A stretch of 64,000 bases of DNA, from positions 41,937 through 105,936 of IMG/VR virus record IMGVR_UViG_3300035698_016830; one strand, 5' to 3'. A program made the position numbers and the translations under genes. Numbering within the stretch: position 1 is the stretch's first letter; each line of letters opens with the position of its first letter. The stretch comes from a virus. The notes beneath the pieces were generated by a model that saw only the letters and a program-made list of their open reading frames with translations, did no database searches and was not told the DNA's origin. This document shows positions 8,795 through 16,529 of this stretch, piece by piece.

Positions 8795-8831
8795 AGTAGT
8801 CTGGATCGTGTCCAGACTACTCTTTCTTTTA
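8795..8831 (+). terminator. intrinsic terminator
   Basis: Perfect 11-bp inverted repeat AGTAGTCTGGA (8795-8805) / TCCAGACTACT (8811-8821), 5-base loop, followed by CTTTCTTTTATTTT. Confidence 0.88.
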
Positions 8832-8839
8832 TTTTAGAT

Positions 8840-8853
8840 GAATTCTGTATAAT
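8840..8853 (+). promoter_or_regulatory. putative promoter -10 with GAATTCTGTATAAT motif
   Basis: GAATTCTGTATAAT lies between a terminator and the lipoprotein gene and recurs exactly at 33257-33270 before another exported-protein gene. TATAAT is a perfect -10; no good -35 is visible. Confidence 0.5.
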
Positions 8854-8872
8854 TATTGGAGTGGAGAGTAAG

Positions 8873-9088
8873 ATGAAACGTAAAGACAAAATGACAGTGT
8901 TGGTATTGATGATTGTTCTAACAATTGGATATGGTGGTTGTGCAGTGCAGATAGGTAGAACAAATCAATACTATAATGGTAAGGGCAATCAGGAACTAGG
9001 TAAAACAGAAACGTACAAGGAACGTTTGATGTCAGGCAAAGTAAGCATTGAGGAATCAATAAAAAGGGCTAATGATAGACAAAATTAA
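8873..9088 (+). CDS. small lipoprotein
   Basis: 71 residues. Basic N-terminus (MKRKDK), hydrophobic stretch MTVLVLMIVLTIGY, then a lipobox-like YGGC at about 20-23, so it is probably lipidated and anchored after export. The mature part is polar and short. Phage lipoproteins of this kind can act in superinfection exclusion or as Rz1-like spanins; the mature part is not proline-rich, so a spanin role is not supported. ATG 8873 follows GGAGTGGAGAG. Confidence 0.65.
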   Translation: MKRKDKMTVLVLMIVLTIGYGGCAVQIGRTNQYYNGKGNQELGKTETYKERLMSGKVSIEESIKRANDRQN

Positions 9089-9100
9089 GGAGATTGAAAG

Positions 9101-11176
9101 ATGGCATTTAAAGAGATTAAGACAGCCATAAGTGAGCAGTTTGAAAAAATGTCGAAGCAGGAGTTGTTTAAGGTAGACTTGACTGGGGACTACATGTGGG
9201 AGACCTATCTAGATAGTTTTCCTCCTGGAACAAACCCAATATTCAAGGAACGCACTGAGCATGATTGTACGTGTTGCAGGCAATTCATCAAAGCTTGTGG
9301 TGGTGTGGTAACGATAGAGGGCAACAGAATGGTATCCTTGTGGGATGTTGTTGTGCCTGAGCCTTACCAAACAGTCTGTAACGCTTTATCTCAAGAGGTA
9401 AAACGGAGGTTTGTCTCAGATGTTTTCCGCTATAGGGAGGCCAATGTTGGTACAGATTTCAACAGAGTATTACTTGAAAGAGAAGTCAATGTTGGTACAG
9501 AAACTGAGAAAGAAAAATTAATATCTGTTTTCAATCGGGTATTACTTGAAAATGAGGAGGTGGCTAGATGGGAACATTTTTACTTCAAACTACCTACTAA
9601 GTTTGTAAGTACAGATCCTGGTTCTGAGTTAGCTGAATTTAGAGCCAGAAAGCAGGTACTCAAAAGAGGGCTTGAGGAGATAACTGTAGAGGCAGTTGAG
9701 ATCGTCTTGGAATTGATTGATCAGAATTCACTTTATCGCGGACAAGAATTCAGGCCCCTAGTTGAGCTTTTTCAAAAGCACAAAACTGAGTTTGATAAGA
9801 TTAAAGGATTGGAGAAGAAAGACCTTTATTTCTGGAAAACATCTATGGCTTTGGGTTCAGCTTCAGGAATTAGAAATACTGTTATTGGTACACTTCTATG
9901 TGATATCTCTGATGGTATGGAATTGGACAAAGCTGTAAAGTCTTTTGAAAGCAAAGTGGCCCCTGCAAACTATAAAAGGCCTAGTGCTTTGATCACTAAG
10001 ACTATGATTAAGAAGGCACAGGAAAAAGTAGAAGCCCTTGGTATCACAAGTGCTCTTACCAGGCGTTATGCGGTAGCTGAAGATCTCACTATCAATAATG
10101 TCTTGTTTGCCAATAGAGAAGCCAAGAAGGCTATGAATGCGTTTGATGAGTTGGCTGATGAAGTTCCTCATAAAGGTAATTTTGATAAGGTAGAGGGTAT
10201 AACAGTAGGCAGCTTCATGAAGGACGTGCTGCCCAAAGTGGATAGCGTGGAGTTGTTTGTTGAAAACAAGCACAGTAACAATCTTATGAGTCTCATAGCA
10301 CCTGTTGATCCTGAAGCAAAGCATATTTTCAAATGGGACAATAACTTCTCTTGGGCATACAATGGAGACGTTACGGATTTGATTAAAGAACGTGTTAAGG
10401 CAGCAGGGGGAAACGTTGAAGGTGTTTTGCGGTATTCTTTGTCCTGGTTTAATCATGATGATCTAGATGCCTGGTGTCAAGAGCCCGATGGCAACAAAAT
10501 TAGTTTTCATAATGCTAAACGGATACATCGATCTACTGGTGTTCTCGATGTGGATATGAATGCAGGAAGTGGGATTACTAGAAAGCCTGTTGAAAATATC
10601 ACATGGTCAAAGGAATCCCGGATGCAAGAAGGCGTTTATAAGATTTGGGTTAATCAGTATCAATCTAGGGAAAACAGTAATATTGGTTTTGATGCAGAGC
10701 TTGAATATGATGGTAAGATATATTCTTTTCATTACGCCAAGAAGCAAAGGACTAAAGAGAATGTCGTTGTAGCTGAATTCATATATTCAAAAGCTGAGGG
10801 TGTTAAAATCATAAAATCTTTGCCATCTACACAAGTATCAAAAGAAGTATGGGGCATTCCTACCCAGACATTCAGGAAAGTGTCAATGATCTTGAATTCT
10901 CCTAATCACTGGGATGATATGAAAATAGGGAACAAACACTGGTTCTTCATTCTGGATGGTTGTAAGAATGATAAGACAGCAAGAGGATTCTTTAACGAGT
11001 TTCTGAATGAGGATCTTAGGGAGCACCGTAAGGTGTTTGAAGTGCTTGGATCTAAGATGAAAACTGAAAAGTCAGATAACCAACTTAGTGGTCTTGGGTT
11101 CAGTTCGACACAAAGGAATCAGGTACTTTGTAAAGTATCTGGAAGTTTCAATCGAATGCTTAAAGTCACATTTTAA
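9101..11176 (+). CDS. large protein with YfaP/DUF2135-like beta domain
   Basis: 691 residues, the largest protein of the early block. N-terminal region has HDCTCCRQFIKACG (about 55-68), a likely metal site. Two similar segments, FNRVLLEREVNVGTE and FNRVLLENEEV, sit near 125-160. The part from about 445 (LSWFNHDDLDAWCQEPDG, then STGVLDVDMNAG and PVENITW) matches the pattern of YfaP/DUF2135 domains, which bind or recognise extracellular or stress-related ligands. The rest is not recognised. Large proteins of this build occur in other phages as hypotheticals. RBS AAGGAGATTGAAAG. Confidence 0.7.
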   Translation: MAFKEIKTAISEQFEKMSKQELFKVDLTGDYMWETYLDSFPPGTNPIFKERTEHDCTCCRQFIKACGGVVTIEGNRMVSLWDVVVPEPYQTVCNALSQEVKRRFVSDVFRYREANVGTDFNRVLLEREVNVGTETEKEKLISVFNRVLLENEEVARWEHFYFKLPTKFVSTDPGSELAEFRARKQVLKRGLEEITVEAVEIVLELIDQNSLYRGQEFRPLVELFQKHKTEFDKIKGLEKKDLYFWKTSMALGSASGIRNTVIGTLLCDISDGMELDKAVKSFESKVAPANYKRPSALITKTMIKKAQEKVEALGITSALTRRYAVAEDLTINNVLFANREAKKAMNAFDELADEVPHKGNFDKVEGITVGSFMKDVLPKVDSVELFVENKHSNNLMSLIAPVDPEAKHIFKWDNNFSWAYNGDVTDLIKERVKAAGGNVEGVLRYSLSWFNHDDLDAWCQEPDGNKISFHNAKRIHRSTGVLDVDMNAGSGITRKPVENITWSKESRMQEGVYKIWVNQYQSRENSNIGFDAELEYDGKIYSFHYAKKQRTKENVVVAEFIYSKAEGVKIIKSLPSTQVSKEVWGIPTQTFRKVSMILNSPNHWDDMKIGNKHWFFILDGCKNDKTARGFFNEFLNEDLREHRKVFEVLGSKMKTEKSDNQLSGLGFSSTQRNQVLCKVSGSFNRMLKVTF

Positions 11177-11211
11177 GGTAAGTTTTCAAAAGGATAAAGA
11201 AAGGAGTTATT

Positions 11212-11541
11212 ATGAAGCTTAAGAAATCTATTTTCAGTGATAAAGCAGGGGCTGTGTTTGTTGCATCCAATAGTTTTGATTTGGGTATTCATATATGGCC
11301 TGCTGCGCTAGGTATTAAAAAATATGAAGGTTGTGTGCAATATGCCCCAGATTTTTCGATGGGGACGGCGGTAGACTTAGTTGATGATAATCAAGCTTGT
11401 TATTTACGCGCTGCAGAGTGCGAAAAGATTTACTATGACTTCCCAGAATCAGAGGAAGCTTGGCTATTAACTCCAAGAGGTAAAGATTGGTTATGGGAGC
11501 AGGTTGATACTCAGTTAGAATTGCTGAAAGATCCAGGGTAA
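11212..11541 (+). CDS. hypothetical protein, paralog of the gene at 19179
   Basis: 109 residues. Shares with the 19179 protein the order MKLKK..FSD..GAVFVA, IWPA.LGI.K..GC, A.C..IY.DFP..EEAWL.TP, W..(I/V)D..LEL(L/I)K, so the two are duplicates separated by 8 kb. Function unknown. RBS AAAGGAGTTATT. Confidence 0.72.
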   Translation: MKLKKSIFSDKAGAVFVASNSFDLGIHIWPAALGIKKYEGCVQYAPDFSMGTAVDLVDDNQACYLRAAECEKIYYDFPESEEAWLLTPRGKDWLWEQVDTQLELLKDPG

Positions 11542-11594
11542 AAATTACATTTTAGTCAAACAGTTTTAGAAACAATTATTTAAGGAGAGTTACA

Positions 11595-11987
11595 ATGCTA
11601 TTTGAAAGAGCCAGTAAATTGAAATTGAGATTTGAGACAACAAGAGGCACAGTCAACATGGAAGATTTGTGGGATATGCCATTAGTTAATGACAGAGATT
11701 CTTTTTCTTTGGATATTTTAGCCAAGAGTTTGAATAAAAAGGTAAAGGAGGAACAAGAAGATAGTTTTGTGCTTCCTGCCACCAAGATGAGGTCTGTTTT
11801 TATTCTGTCGCTTGATATAGTTAAGCGAGTGATTGAAGTAAAGCTTGCTAATATCCAAACTCAGAATAAGAGAGCAGCTACAATAGCCAGGAAAAATCGT
11901 ATTTTGGAAATCCTGGAAAGCAAGGAAGATGACAGTTTGAAAGAAAAGACTAGGGAAGAGTTGGTTGCTTTGTTAGAAGAAGAATAG
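11595..11987 (+). CDS. hypothetical protein, 130 aa
   Basis: Not recognised. Begins MLFERASKLKLRFET; C-terminal half is a charged helix ending in KEKTREELVALLEEE. RBS AAGGAGAGTTACA. A terminator-like hairpin follows. Confidence 0.65.
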   Translation: MLFERASKLKLRFETTRGTVNMEDLWDMPLVNDRDSFSLDILAKSLNKKVKEEQEDSFVLPATKMRSVFILSLDIVKRVIEVKLANIQTQNKRAATIARKNRILEILESKEDDSLKEKTREELVALLEEE

Positions 11988-12007
11988 CGTTTCGCCGAGG
12001 GCTGTAT

Positions 12008-12058
12008 AATATGATACTGCTCCATATATAGCTGGGGGGTGGTATCATATTAATCTTT
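12008..12058 (+). terminator. AT-rich hairpin with U tail
   Basis: Perfect 10-bp stem AATATGATAC (12008-12017) / GTATCATATT (12042-12051) followed by AATCTTTT. TATAAT at 12005-12010 overlaps the 5' arm, so it could alternatively be a promoter followed by a short structured RNA. Weak GC content lowers confidence in termination. Confidence 0.5.
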
Positions 12059-12074
12059 TAGAATTATAAGTAGT

Positions 12075-12206
12075 TTGGAAGCTTTGGCTTATTCTAATGT
12101 ATCGATACCTAATGAACCAGATATGGAAAGAGTAGAACAACTTTGTATGGAACTCATTTGTAAGATGAATATTGGGAAAGGGCTTGAATCATTATTATTG
12201 AAGTAA
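12075..12206 (+). CDS. possible small protein, 43 aa, TTG start
   Basis: Frame from TTG 12075 to TAA 12206 with acidic, helical composition (EPDMERVEQLCMELICKM). No strong ribosome site; kept because it fills the gap before the next gene. Confidence 0.35.
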   Translation: MEALAYSNVSIPNEPDMERVEQLCMELICKMNIGKGLESLLLK

Positions 12207-12216
12207 GGAAAATATT

Positions 12217-12393
12217 ATGAATAAAATGACATTAGCAGTATTGCAAACTCTCCGATGGACAACAGAACACTTTGCAAGTATGGAAGAGACTTTAGGCAAG
12301 ACGCCAGAGGAATTCAGTCCGGAACTCAGAGCAGCATTAGCACAAAAACAATTATTGGAAGAAGGCTATATTCAGGTCACTGATCCTGAATAA
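12217..12393 (+). CDS. small helical protein, 58 aa
   Basis: MNKMTLAVLQTLRWTTEHF... with TAAGGAAAATATT before the ATG. Length, helices and an LRAALAQKQLLEEGYI segment resemble a truncated winged-helix module, but no family is certain. Ends just before promoter module 3. Confidence 0.55.
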   Translation: MNKMTLAVLQTLRWTTEHFASMEETLGKTPEEFSPELRAALAQKQLLEEGYIQVTDPE

Positions 12394-12404
12394 AATTTAA
12401 TCTC

Positions 12405-12557
12405 ATAAACCCTTGTATTAGCTTAATAACGCAGATTCTTACATAAATTATAGATATTATATAATTTTTACAATAATTATGTTGACAATGTAGCCGATAG
12501 TCGTTATTATATGTATAGTAAATAAGTTAATAACGAATTTGAAAGGACAAGAAAATG
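12405..12557 (+). repeat. long promoter-leader module, copy 3
   Basis: Near-identical to 7298-7443, including the upstream ATAAACCCTTGTATTAGC and the GAAAGGACAAGAAAATG leader; the first codons of the driven genes at 12555 and 7755 are also alike (MTVTK/MTLTK). Confidence 0.9.
12482..12510 (+). promoter_or_regulatory. sigma70-type promoter, module copy 3
   Basis: TTGACA (12482-12487), 17-base spacer, TATTAT (12505-12510). Spacer differs from copy 2 at only two positions. Confidence 0.85.
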
Positions 12558-12872
12558 ACAGTAACAAAAGAAAACATACTGAAAAATGTTGATAAAATCG
12601 AAGTTGAATCTGTACAAGATTTTAATCGCTCAGCTCGAAAGTATTGTATGAATCAGAATCAGCACACAAACGCGTGTAGGGGTAGGACTGATGGACCTAC
12701 ATATGCGTGCTGGTCTACTCCTGTCGAGGTTATAGCTGATTCTGATTCAGCTCCAAAAGTACGTGGATTTGGCTATTGGAAAACAACATTTAATAACGGC
12801 GCTGGTTTTTCCAGAACATTGTATACTCCGTCTACTTTTCATATCGTAGTAGGGGAAAATTGGAAAGATTAA
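12555..12872 (+). CDS. hypothetical protein, 105 aa, behind promoter module 3
   Basis: Not recognised. Central part Cys/Asn/Gly rich; FGYWKTTFNNGAGF and TPSTFHIVVGENW in the C-terminal half suggest a small beta protein. RBS TTTGAAAGGACAAG. Confidence 0.6.
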   Translation: MTVTKENILKNVDKIEVESVQDFNRSARKYCMNQNQHTNACRGRTDGPTYACWSTPVEVIADSDSAPKVRGFGYWKTTFNNGAGFSRTLYTPSTFHIVVGENWKD

Positions 12873-12895
12873 CGTAAAAGCAGCAAAACAACATT

Positions 12896-12922
12896 CCTTC
12901 CTGGAATTAGCTAGGAGGGTTT
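12896..12922 (+). promoter_or_regulatory. hairpin immediately upstream of ribosome site, copy 2
   Basis: CCTTCCTGG (12896-12904) pairs over 9 bp with CTAGGAGGG (12911-12919), loop AATTAG; TTT then GAAAGGACAGGAAG and ATG 12937. Differences from the copy at 8036 partly preserve pairing. Confidence 0.62.
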
Positions 12923-12936
12923 GAAAGGACAGGAAG

Positions 12937-13122
12937 ATGAAATGTCAACAATGCAAGGGATCTAACGCACCAGCAGGAATAATAAGAATGATAAAAGGGA
13001 AAAGGTATGTACTTTGTGACTTCCATTTCAACAGGCTGGATTATGCTTTAAGAAAGAAAGATAAGGTAAAAAGGTATGCTACTGGTGGTAAAGTAGCTAA
13101 AACTAAAATATCATTTATTTGA
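12937..13122 (+). CDS. small zinc-binding protein, 61 aa
   Basis: MKCQQCKGSNAP at the start and CDFHF at about 27-31 give a CxxC...CxxH zinc site; basic C-terminus (KKDKVKRYATGGKVAKTK). Possibly nucleic-acid binding. Repeated leader TTTGAAAGGACAGG upstream. Confidence 0.62.
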   Translation: MKCQQCKGSNAPAGIIRMIKGKRYVLCDFHFNRLDYALRKKDKVKRYATGGKVAKTKISFI

Positions 13123-13134
13123 AAGGATAAGAAA

Positions 13135-13401
13135 ATGAATGCGCCATCAAAATTGATTGAACGCATGGAAACGGAAACAGGACAACGGATTGACTCAAAT
13201 GATGGGAACAATAACGCAATGGCTGGATTATTAGGTGCTATGTCTCGCATGATCGGACAATCTTCTCATGATGAGCGTGATGATCTTGCGGCAGGGATTC
13301 TGATCCGGCATAAAATGTCACGAGAAGGTATCCGCGAGCAACAAACAAAGGATAAATCGGCAACCATGCTAATGATGGGATTTAGTCCAGATGATCTATA
13401 A
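13135..13401 (+). CDS. hypothetical protein, 88 aa
   Basis: Not recognised; Met-, Asp- and Arg-rich with an AMAGLLGAMSRMIG hydrophobic helix in the middle. RBS TTTGAAAGGATAAG, the shared leader. Confidence 0.6.
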   Translation: MNAPSKLIERMETETGQRIDSNDGNNNAMAGLLGAMSRMIGQSSHDERDDLAAGILIRHKMSREGIREQQTKDKSATMLMMGFSPDDL

Positions 13402-13434
13402 CTAAGACCCGTAAACTTGAAAAGGATAAGAACG

Positions 13435-13620
13435 ATGGAAAACCAACTGCCATTATATACGGTGCAAAAAATTGATAAAAAAGATGTGTTGTATGGTCCA
13501 ACCCACTATAGCGAAGATGGAAATACAACAAATTGTGGGCAAGGGGTTAATGAAAATTGGAGCTACTTAACAAATACTTCAGATGCAAGGTGCACCTGTA
13601 AAAAATGCTTGAAAGGATAA
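13435..13620 (+). CDS. small Cys-containing protein, 61 aa
   Basis: Function unknown; ends CTCKKCLKG, a CxCxxC cluster whose last codons and TAA stop are themselves part of the next gene's leader (CTTGAAAGGATAAGAAG). ATG 13435 taken because of AAAGGATAAG before it. Confidence 0.58.
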   Translation: MENQLPLYTVQKIDKKDVLYGPTHYSEDGNTTNCGQGVNENWSYLTNTSDARCTCKKCLKG

Positions 13621-13624
13621 GAAG

Positions 13625-14323
13625 ATGTATAACAAAAGAAATGTAATGCTGAATACAGCGAAGATGTTTCAAGGTATGTTATTTGTACTTGGAGTAGCTT
13701 GCATAGTATTTGGTGCTGTGGGCACTTGTCAGGGTCAAAATGTAAGATTAGCGGCAGAAGCATTATCTTTAATACCTACTATAAAGGTAAAGGTAAAGGG
13801 AACTATAATGCTTGATCCTGGGCACGGAGGGTCTGATCCTGGGGCGATAAGTTGTCTTGGGTACTATGAGAAGGACCTAACGCTTAAAGTGGCTAACAGG
13901 CTAGCTAGCGAGCTTAAATCAGCTGGATGGAAGGTCATAATGACTCGTGATACTGATATATTTGTATCACTTGATAGTAGAGTAGTTATGGCAAATAAAG
14001 AAAACCCAAACCTCTTCATTAGCATTCATGGAGATTCTTTTACTGAACCTGAACCTTCAGGCTGTACTATTTTTACGTCAAAAGTAGCAAGTGATAAATC
14101 AGCAACAACAGCTATGCTTCTTAGTCATGCAATGCCAGTTAAGACTAATAGAGGAGTCAAGCAGTATAATTATAGAGTACTTTACAAAACAAAATGTCCT
14201 GCTGTTCTAATTGAAATGGGTTTTTTGTCAAACACAGATGATGCTATGAGAATGAAAAGTTCGGCTTGGCAAAAGCAGTTAGCAAGAAAAATAACACAAG
14301 CTTTGGAAGTTAGTGGAATTTAG
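13625..14323 (+). CDS. N-acetylmuramoyl-L-alanine amidase (endolysin), exported
   Basis: Zinc amidase of the Amidase_3 family that cleaves the bond between muramic acid and the stem peptide. Catalytic set is complete: LDPGHGGSDPG with His67, Glu82 in YEKDL, His135 in SIHGDSF and Glu197 in LIEMGFLSN. A hydrophobic segment at about 15-33 after a basic N-terminus acts as a signal peptide or signal-anchor-release element, so the enzyme likely reaches the periplasm without passing a holin. 233-residue size is that of a single-domain lysin. Followed by a holin-like gene. Confidence 0.92.
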   Translation: MYNKRNVMLNTAKMFQGMLFVLGVACIVFGAVGTCQGQNVRLAAEALSLIPTIKVKVKGTIMLDPGHGGSDPGAISCLGYYEKDLTLKVANRLASELKSAGWKVIMTRDTDIFVSLDSRVVMANKENPNLFISIHGDSFTEPEPSGCTIFTSKVASDKSATTAMLLSHAMPVKTNRGVKQYNYRVLYKTKCPAVLIEMGFLSNTDDAMRMKSSAWQKQLARKITQALEVSGI

Positions 14324-14373
14324 AAGGGTAAAAAAAATAAATTGGTTTTTTAATTATCAGAAGGAGAATTGAA

Positions 14374-14550
14374 ATGTGTGAATATTTGGTAACTTGCGTG
14401 TGGTATCCGATGTTTGTTGTATTTGTCATTATGCCAGCAAATGGATGCTTGTTAATGTTAGGACATAAAAAGAGTATGATTCCTAGTATATTAGGTATCT
14501 TTCTTATATTATTACACATTCCGTATACGTGGACGATATTTAATAGTTAA
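14374..14550 (+). CDS. holin-like two-helix membrane protein, 58 aa
   Basis: Two hydrophobic helices (about 8-27 and 36-55) joined by a short basic turn GHKKS, the size and topology of class II holins or pinholins. AAGGAG stands 8 bases before the ATG. It follows the amidase gene directly, and an 18-base copy of the amidase 3' end reappears behind it, which suggests the gene was inserted as a cassette. Function is inferred from topology and place. Confidence 0.6.
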   Translation: MCEYLVTCVWYPMFVVFVIMPANGCLLMLGHKKSMIPSILGIFLILLHIPYTWTIFNS

Positions 14551-14569
14551 GAAGAATAACTTCAGCTGT

Positions 14570-14608
14570 GGAAGTTAGTGGAATTTAAAATATCATTTAT
14601 TTGAAAGG
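14570..14608 (+). repeat. mosaic of amidase 3' end and upstream leader
   Basis: GGAAGTTAGTGGAATTTA at 14570-14587 repeats 14305-14322 (end of amidase gene), and the adjoining AAAATATCATTTATTTGAAAGG at 14587-14608 repeats 13105-13126. The holin-like gene is bracketed by the first repeat. Confidence 0.85.
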
Positions 14609-14617
14609 GTAAGTAAG

Positions 14618-14884
14618 ATGAAGAAGTTAATTAAGATTGAAGAAGTTGGAAATGAAGGATTGGTCGGTCTCATGGGAGAGAGGATCACAATCTTTAGTTT
14701 GAATTATATTTATACAGGAATACTGATTGGTGTAAATGATGAGTTTTGTAAATTGGAGTCTGCTGCTATAGTTTATGAAACTGGTAAGTTTAATGAGCCA
14801 GATTGGAAAGATGCTCAATTACTCCCTAAGCCTGTCTACGTTATGTTGAGATGTATTGAAATGTTTACAATATTGAAAGATTGA
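14618..14884 (+). CDS. conserved phage hypothetical protein, 88 aa
   Basis: Pattern GERITIFSLNYIYTGILIGVNDEFCKLESAAIVYETG resembles a widespread small beta-barrel phage protein of unknown role, possibly Sm-like. Leader TTTGAAAGGGTAAGTAAG. No catalytic motif. Confidence 0.65.
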   Translation: MKKLIKIEEVGNEGLVGLMGERITIFSLNYIYTGILIGVNDEFCKLESAAIVYETGKFNEPDWKDAQLLPKPVYVMLRCIEMFTILKD

Positions 14885-14888
14885 TATT

Positions 14889-15053
14889 ATGAGAGGTAGG
14901 AATCAGAAATATGCAGGGTCTTGGTCTCGGTCTGGGTCTCGGTCTGGGTCTGGGTCTGGGTCTGGGTCTGGGTCTGGGTCTGGGTCTGGGTCTTGGTCTT
15001 GGTCTGGGTCTGGGTCTCGGTCTGGGATACTAGTGAAGGGGTTTATATTATGA
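14889..15053 (+). CDS. Ser-Gly/Arg/Trp repeat protein, copy A
   Basis: 54 residues: MRGRNQKYAG, then alternating Ser-X (X = Gly, Arg or Trp), then GILVKGFIL. The 6-base unit TCTNGG keeps frame whatever the copy number. Its TGA overlaps the ATG of copy B, so the two are a translationally coupled tandem duplication. The ribosome site is poor (GAAAGATTGATATT). Function unknown; Ser-Arg/Gly tracts are disordered and can bind nucleic acid. Could also be non-coding repeat DNA that happens to be open. Confidence 0.45.
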   Translation: MRGRNQKYAGSWSRSGSRSGSGSGSGSGSGSGSGSWSWSGSGSRSGILVKGFIL

Positions 15054-15275
15054 GAGGTAGGAATCAGAAATATGCAGGGTCTTGGTCTTGGTCTCGGTCT
15101 TGGTCTCGGTCTGGGTCTGGGTCTGGGTCTTGGTCTCGGTCTGGGTCTGGGTCTGGGTCTGGGTCTGGGTCTGGGTCTCGGTCTGGGTCTTGGTCTCGGT
15201 CTTGGTCTCGGTCTTGGTCTCGGTCTGGGTCTGGGTCTGGGTCTTGGTCTCGGTCTGGGTCTCGGTCTGGGATAT
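14917..15275 (+). repeat. hexanucleotide TCT(G/C/T)GG tandem repeats, two blocks
   Basis: Block A (about 14919-15026) and block B (about 15080-15271) consist only of TCTGGG, TCTCGG and TCTTGG units; the flanks (MRGRNQKYAG-coding and GILVKG-coding parts) are also duplicated. Strong strand asymmetry: almost no A on the + strand. Confidence 0.95.
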
Positions 15276-15310
15276 TAGTGAAGGGATTTATTTTCAGATC
15301 CACAAGGTGA
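15050..15310 (+). CDS. Ser-Gly/Arg/Trp repeat protein, copy B
   Basis: 86 residues with the same head MRGRNQKYAG and a longer repeat tract, ending GILVKGFIFRSTR. Compared with copy A the tract has more TCTTGG (Trp) and TCTCGG (Arg) units. ATG overlaps the TGA of copy A. Confidence 0.45.
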   Translation: MRGRNQKYAGSWSWSRSWSRSGSGSGSWSRSGSGSGSGSGSGSRSGSWSRSWSRSWSRSGSGSGSWSRSGSRSGILVKGFIFRSTR

Positions 15311-15366
15311 ATTATAAATGAAAAGGCATATAATAAATTTTATTTAGATAAAGGGAAGGGATAAAA

Positions 15367-15669
15367 ATGCTAACAAGTAAGGAAATGAAAGAGCAACAGC
15401 AAGAAAGGGAAAGGATCGGCTTAATTGATGCAAGTATTATACCTCTCATAAAAGATAAGACCAGGTTAGATTTCCTTGATGCTGTAGCCACAGAACCAGT
15501 GAATATTATTTGTAGATGGTCTGTTGAAGGGAAAGGATGGTATTTATGCGAAGCCACTAAAAGTGAGGGTTTCAAAACTGTCAGAGAGGCAATAGATGCT
15601 TTTATGGTAGCAAATGCAGAAGCAATAGATGCTTTTATAATAGCAAATGCAAATGATGTAGGAAAATAA
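15367..15669 (+). CDS. hypothetical protein with internal duplication, 100 aa
   Basis: Not recognised. The C-terminal part contains a tandem repeat EAIDAFMVANA / EAIDAFIIANA at residues 78-99, recent at DNA level. RBS AAGGGAAGGGATAAAA. Confidence 0.6.
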   Translation: MLTSKEMKEQQQERERIGLIDASIIPLIKDKTRLDFLDAVATEPVNIICRWSVEGKGWYLCEATKSEGFKTVREAIDAFMVANAEAIDAFIIANANDVGK

Positions 15670-15681
15670 GGACTAAAGATT

Positions 15682-16233
15682 ATGAAAATGATAATAGATT
15701 ATGAAGTGGAGGGCTCCTGGTTACCACCTGGAAATAGGAATAGGTGTAGGGCTTGTGGAACTTTATTAGAACCTGTACCAGAAGAAGGACATTTTAATTC
15801 ACAGTATCATATACTTAAACAAAATGATGGGTGTGAATTGTATTGCTGCCCTAAAGGATGTGGTGTAAAGGAAGTAACTAAGGAAATGAGGCATTATCTT
15901 GATAATCAAGCTTGGTTTAAAAAAGGAAGTGAATCTTATAAATGGAAATGGGATTATAAGAAAATTCTATATGCCTGGATAACTGTTAAGGGTAAGATAA
16001 GGCCTTGTTCTTTTCAGGATCACATAGCAACAAGAGATGCTGCCGGTAGACGACCTGTACATGTCGCATATCGTGATGATCAGTTGGAATTCAGTTGGGA
16101 TATGAAATTGACAAAACCACAAGTAAAAACATTAATGGATTTCTCTATAGCTTATTCAGTGTCTTTTGATAAAAGAAGTAAGGAAGAGATAGCTGTGGAA
16201 GAAATTGGATATGCTATTTTAAAGATAGGGTAG
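15682..16233 (+). CDS. zinc-ribbon hypothetical protein, 183 aa
   Basis: CRACG near residue 23 and CCPKGCG near 60 form a likely four-Cys zinc ribbon; the rest is Trp/Lys rich. No enzyme motif. RBS AAGGACTAAAG. Confidence 0.6.
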   Translation: MKMIIDYEVEGSWLPPGNRNRCRACGTLLEPVPEEGHFNSQYHILKQNDGCELYCCPKGCGVKEVTKEMRHYLDNQAWFKKGSESYKWKWDYKKILYAWITVKGKIRPCSFQDHIATRDAAGRRPVHVAYRDDQLEFSWDMKLTKPQVKTLMDFSIAYSVSFDKRSKEEIAVEEIGYAILKIG

Positions 16234-16242
16234 GAGAATAAA

Positions 16243-16443
16243 ATGAAACCACATTATTTTGATCAAGAAGTTCCGGATGATGACTATATAAACCTGAATA
16301 TGGCCAAAGGTCAAGGCTGTGTGCCAAAGGGCTGTTTATTGGGTCGCATGATAGTTGCGACTCTCGTCGATCAAGGGAAAGATCCTTGCCAGGGTTGCGA
16401 ACACCCAAGAAGCAAATGCGGTGGCAGGCCAAAGTCAGGTTAG
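16243..16443 (+). CDS. small Cys-rich protein, 66 aa
   Basis: CVPKGC (about 26-31) and CQGCEHPRSKC (about 49-59) suggest a zinc-binding fold; ends GGRPKSG. Function unknown. RBS TAGGAGAATAAA. Confidence 0.58.
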   Translation: MKPHYFDQEVPDDDYINLNMAKGQGCVPKGCLLGRMIVATLVDQGKDPCQGCEHPRSKCGGRPKSG

Positions 16444-16492
16444 CTTTCCTTGATCCTGAGTTGGGGTATATTAAGAAAATAAAATAAAATAC

Positions 16493-16522
16493 TTGTATAC
16501 ATTATTATATATATCATATAAT
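16493..16522 (+). promoter_or_regulatory. putative promoter before terminase small subunit
   Basis: TTGTAT (16493-16498), 18 bases, TATAAT (16517-16522). The 14-mer TATATATCATATAA (16508-16521) recurs exactly at 17748-17761 before the gene at 17811. The start codon is only 8 bases past the -10, so transcripts would be nearly leaderless if this is used. Confidence 0.4.
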
Positions 16523-16529
16523 AAGAGGT

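Noticed and set aside
9896-10456. 186-residue frame on the minus strand inside the 691-residue gene
   Set aside because: Shadow of a strong + strand gene; no ribosome site and no minus-strand gene elsewhere.
14917-15275. CRISPR-like array
   Set aside because: The repeats are contiguous hexamers without unique spacers; no cas genes.
15064-15321. Long frames on both strands within the hexamer tract (Leu-Gly, Val-Trp and Asp-Pro repeats)
   Set aside because: A repeat with no stop codon in any frame opens all frames; only the + frame sharing MRGRNQKYAG heads and overlapping start/stop is plausible.
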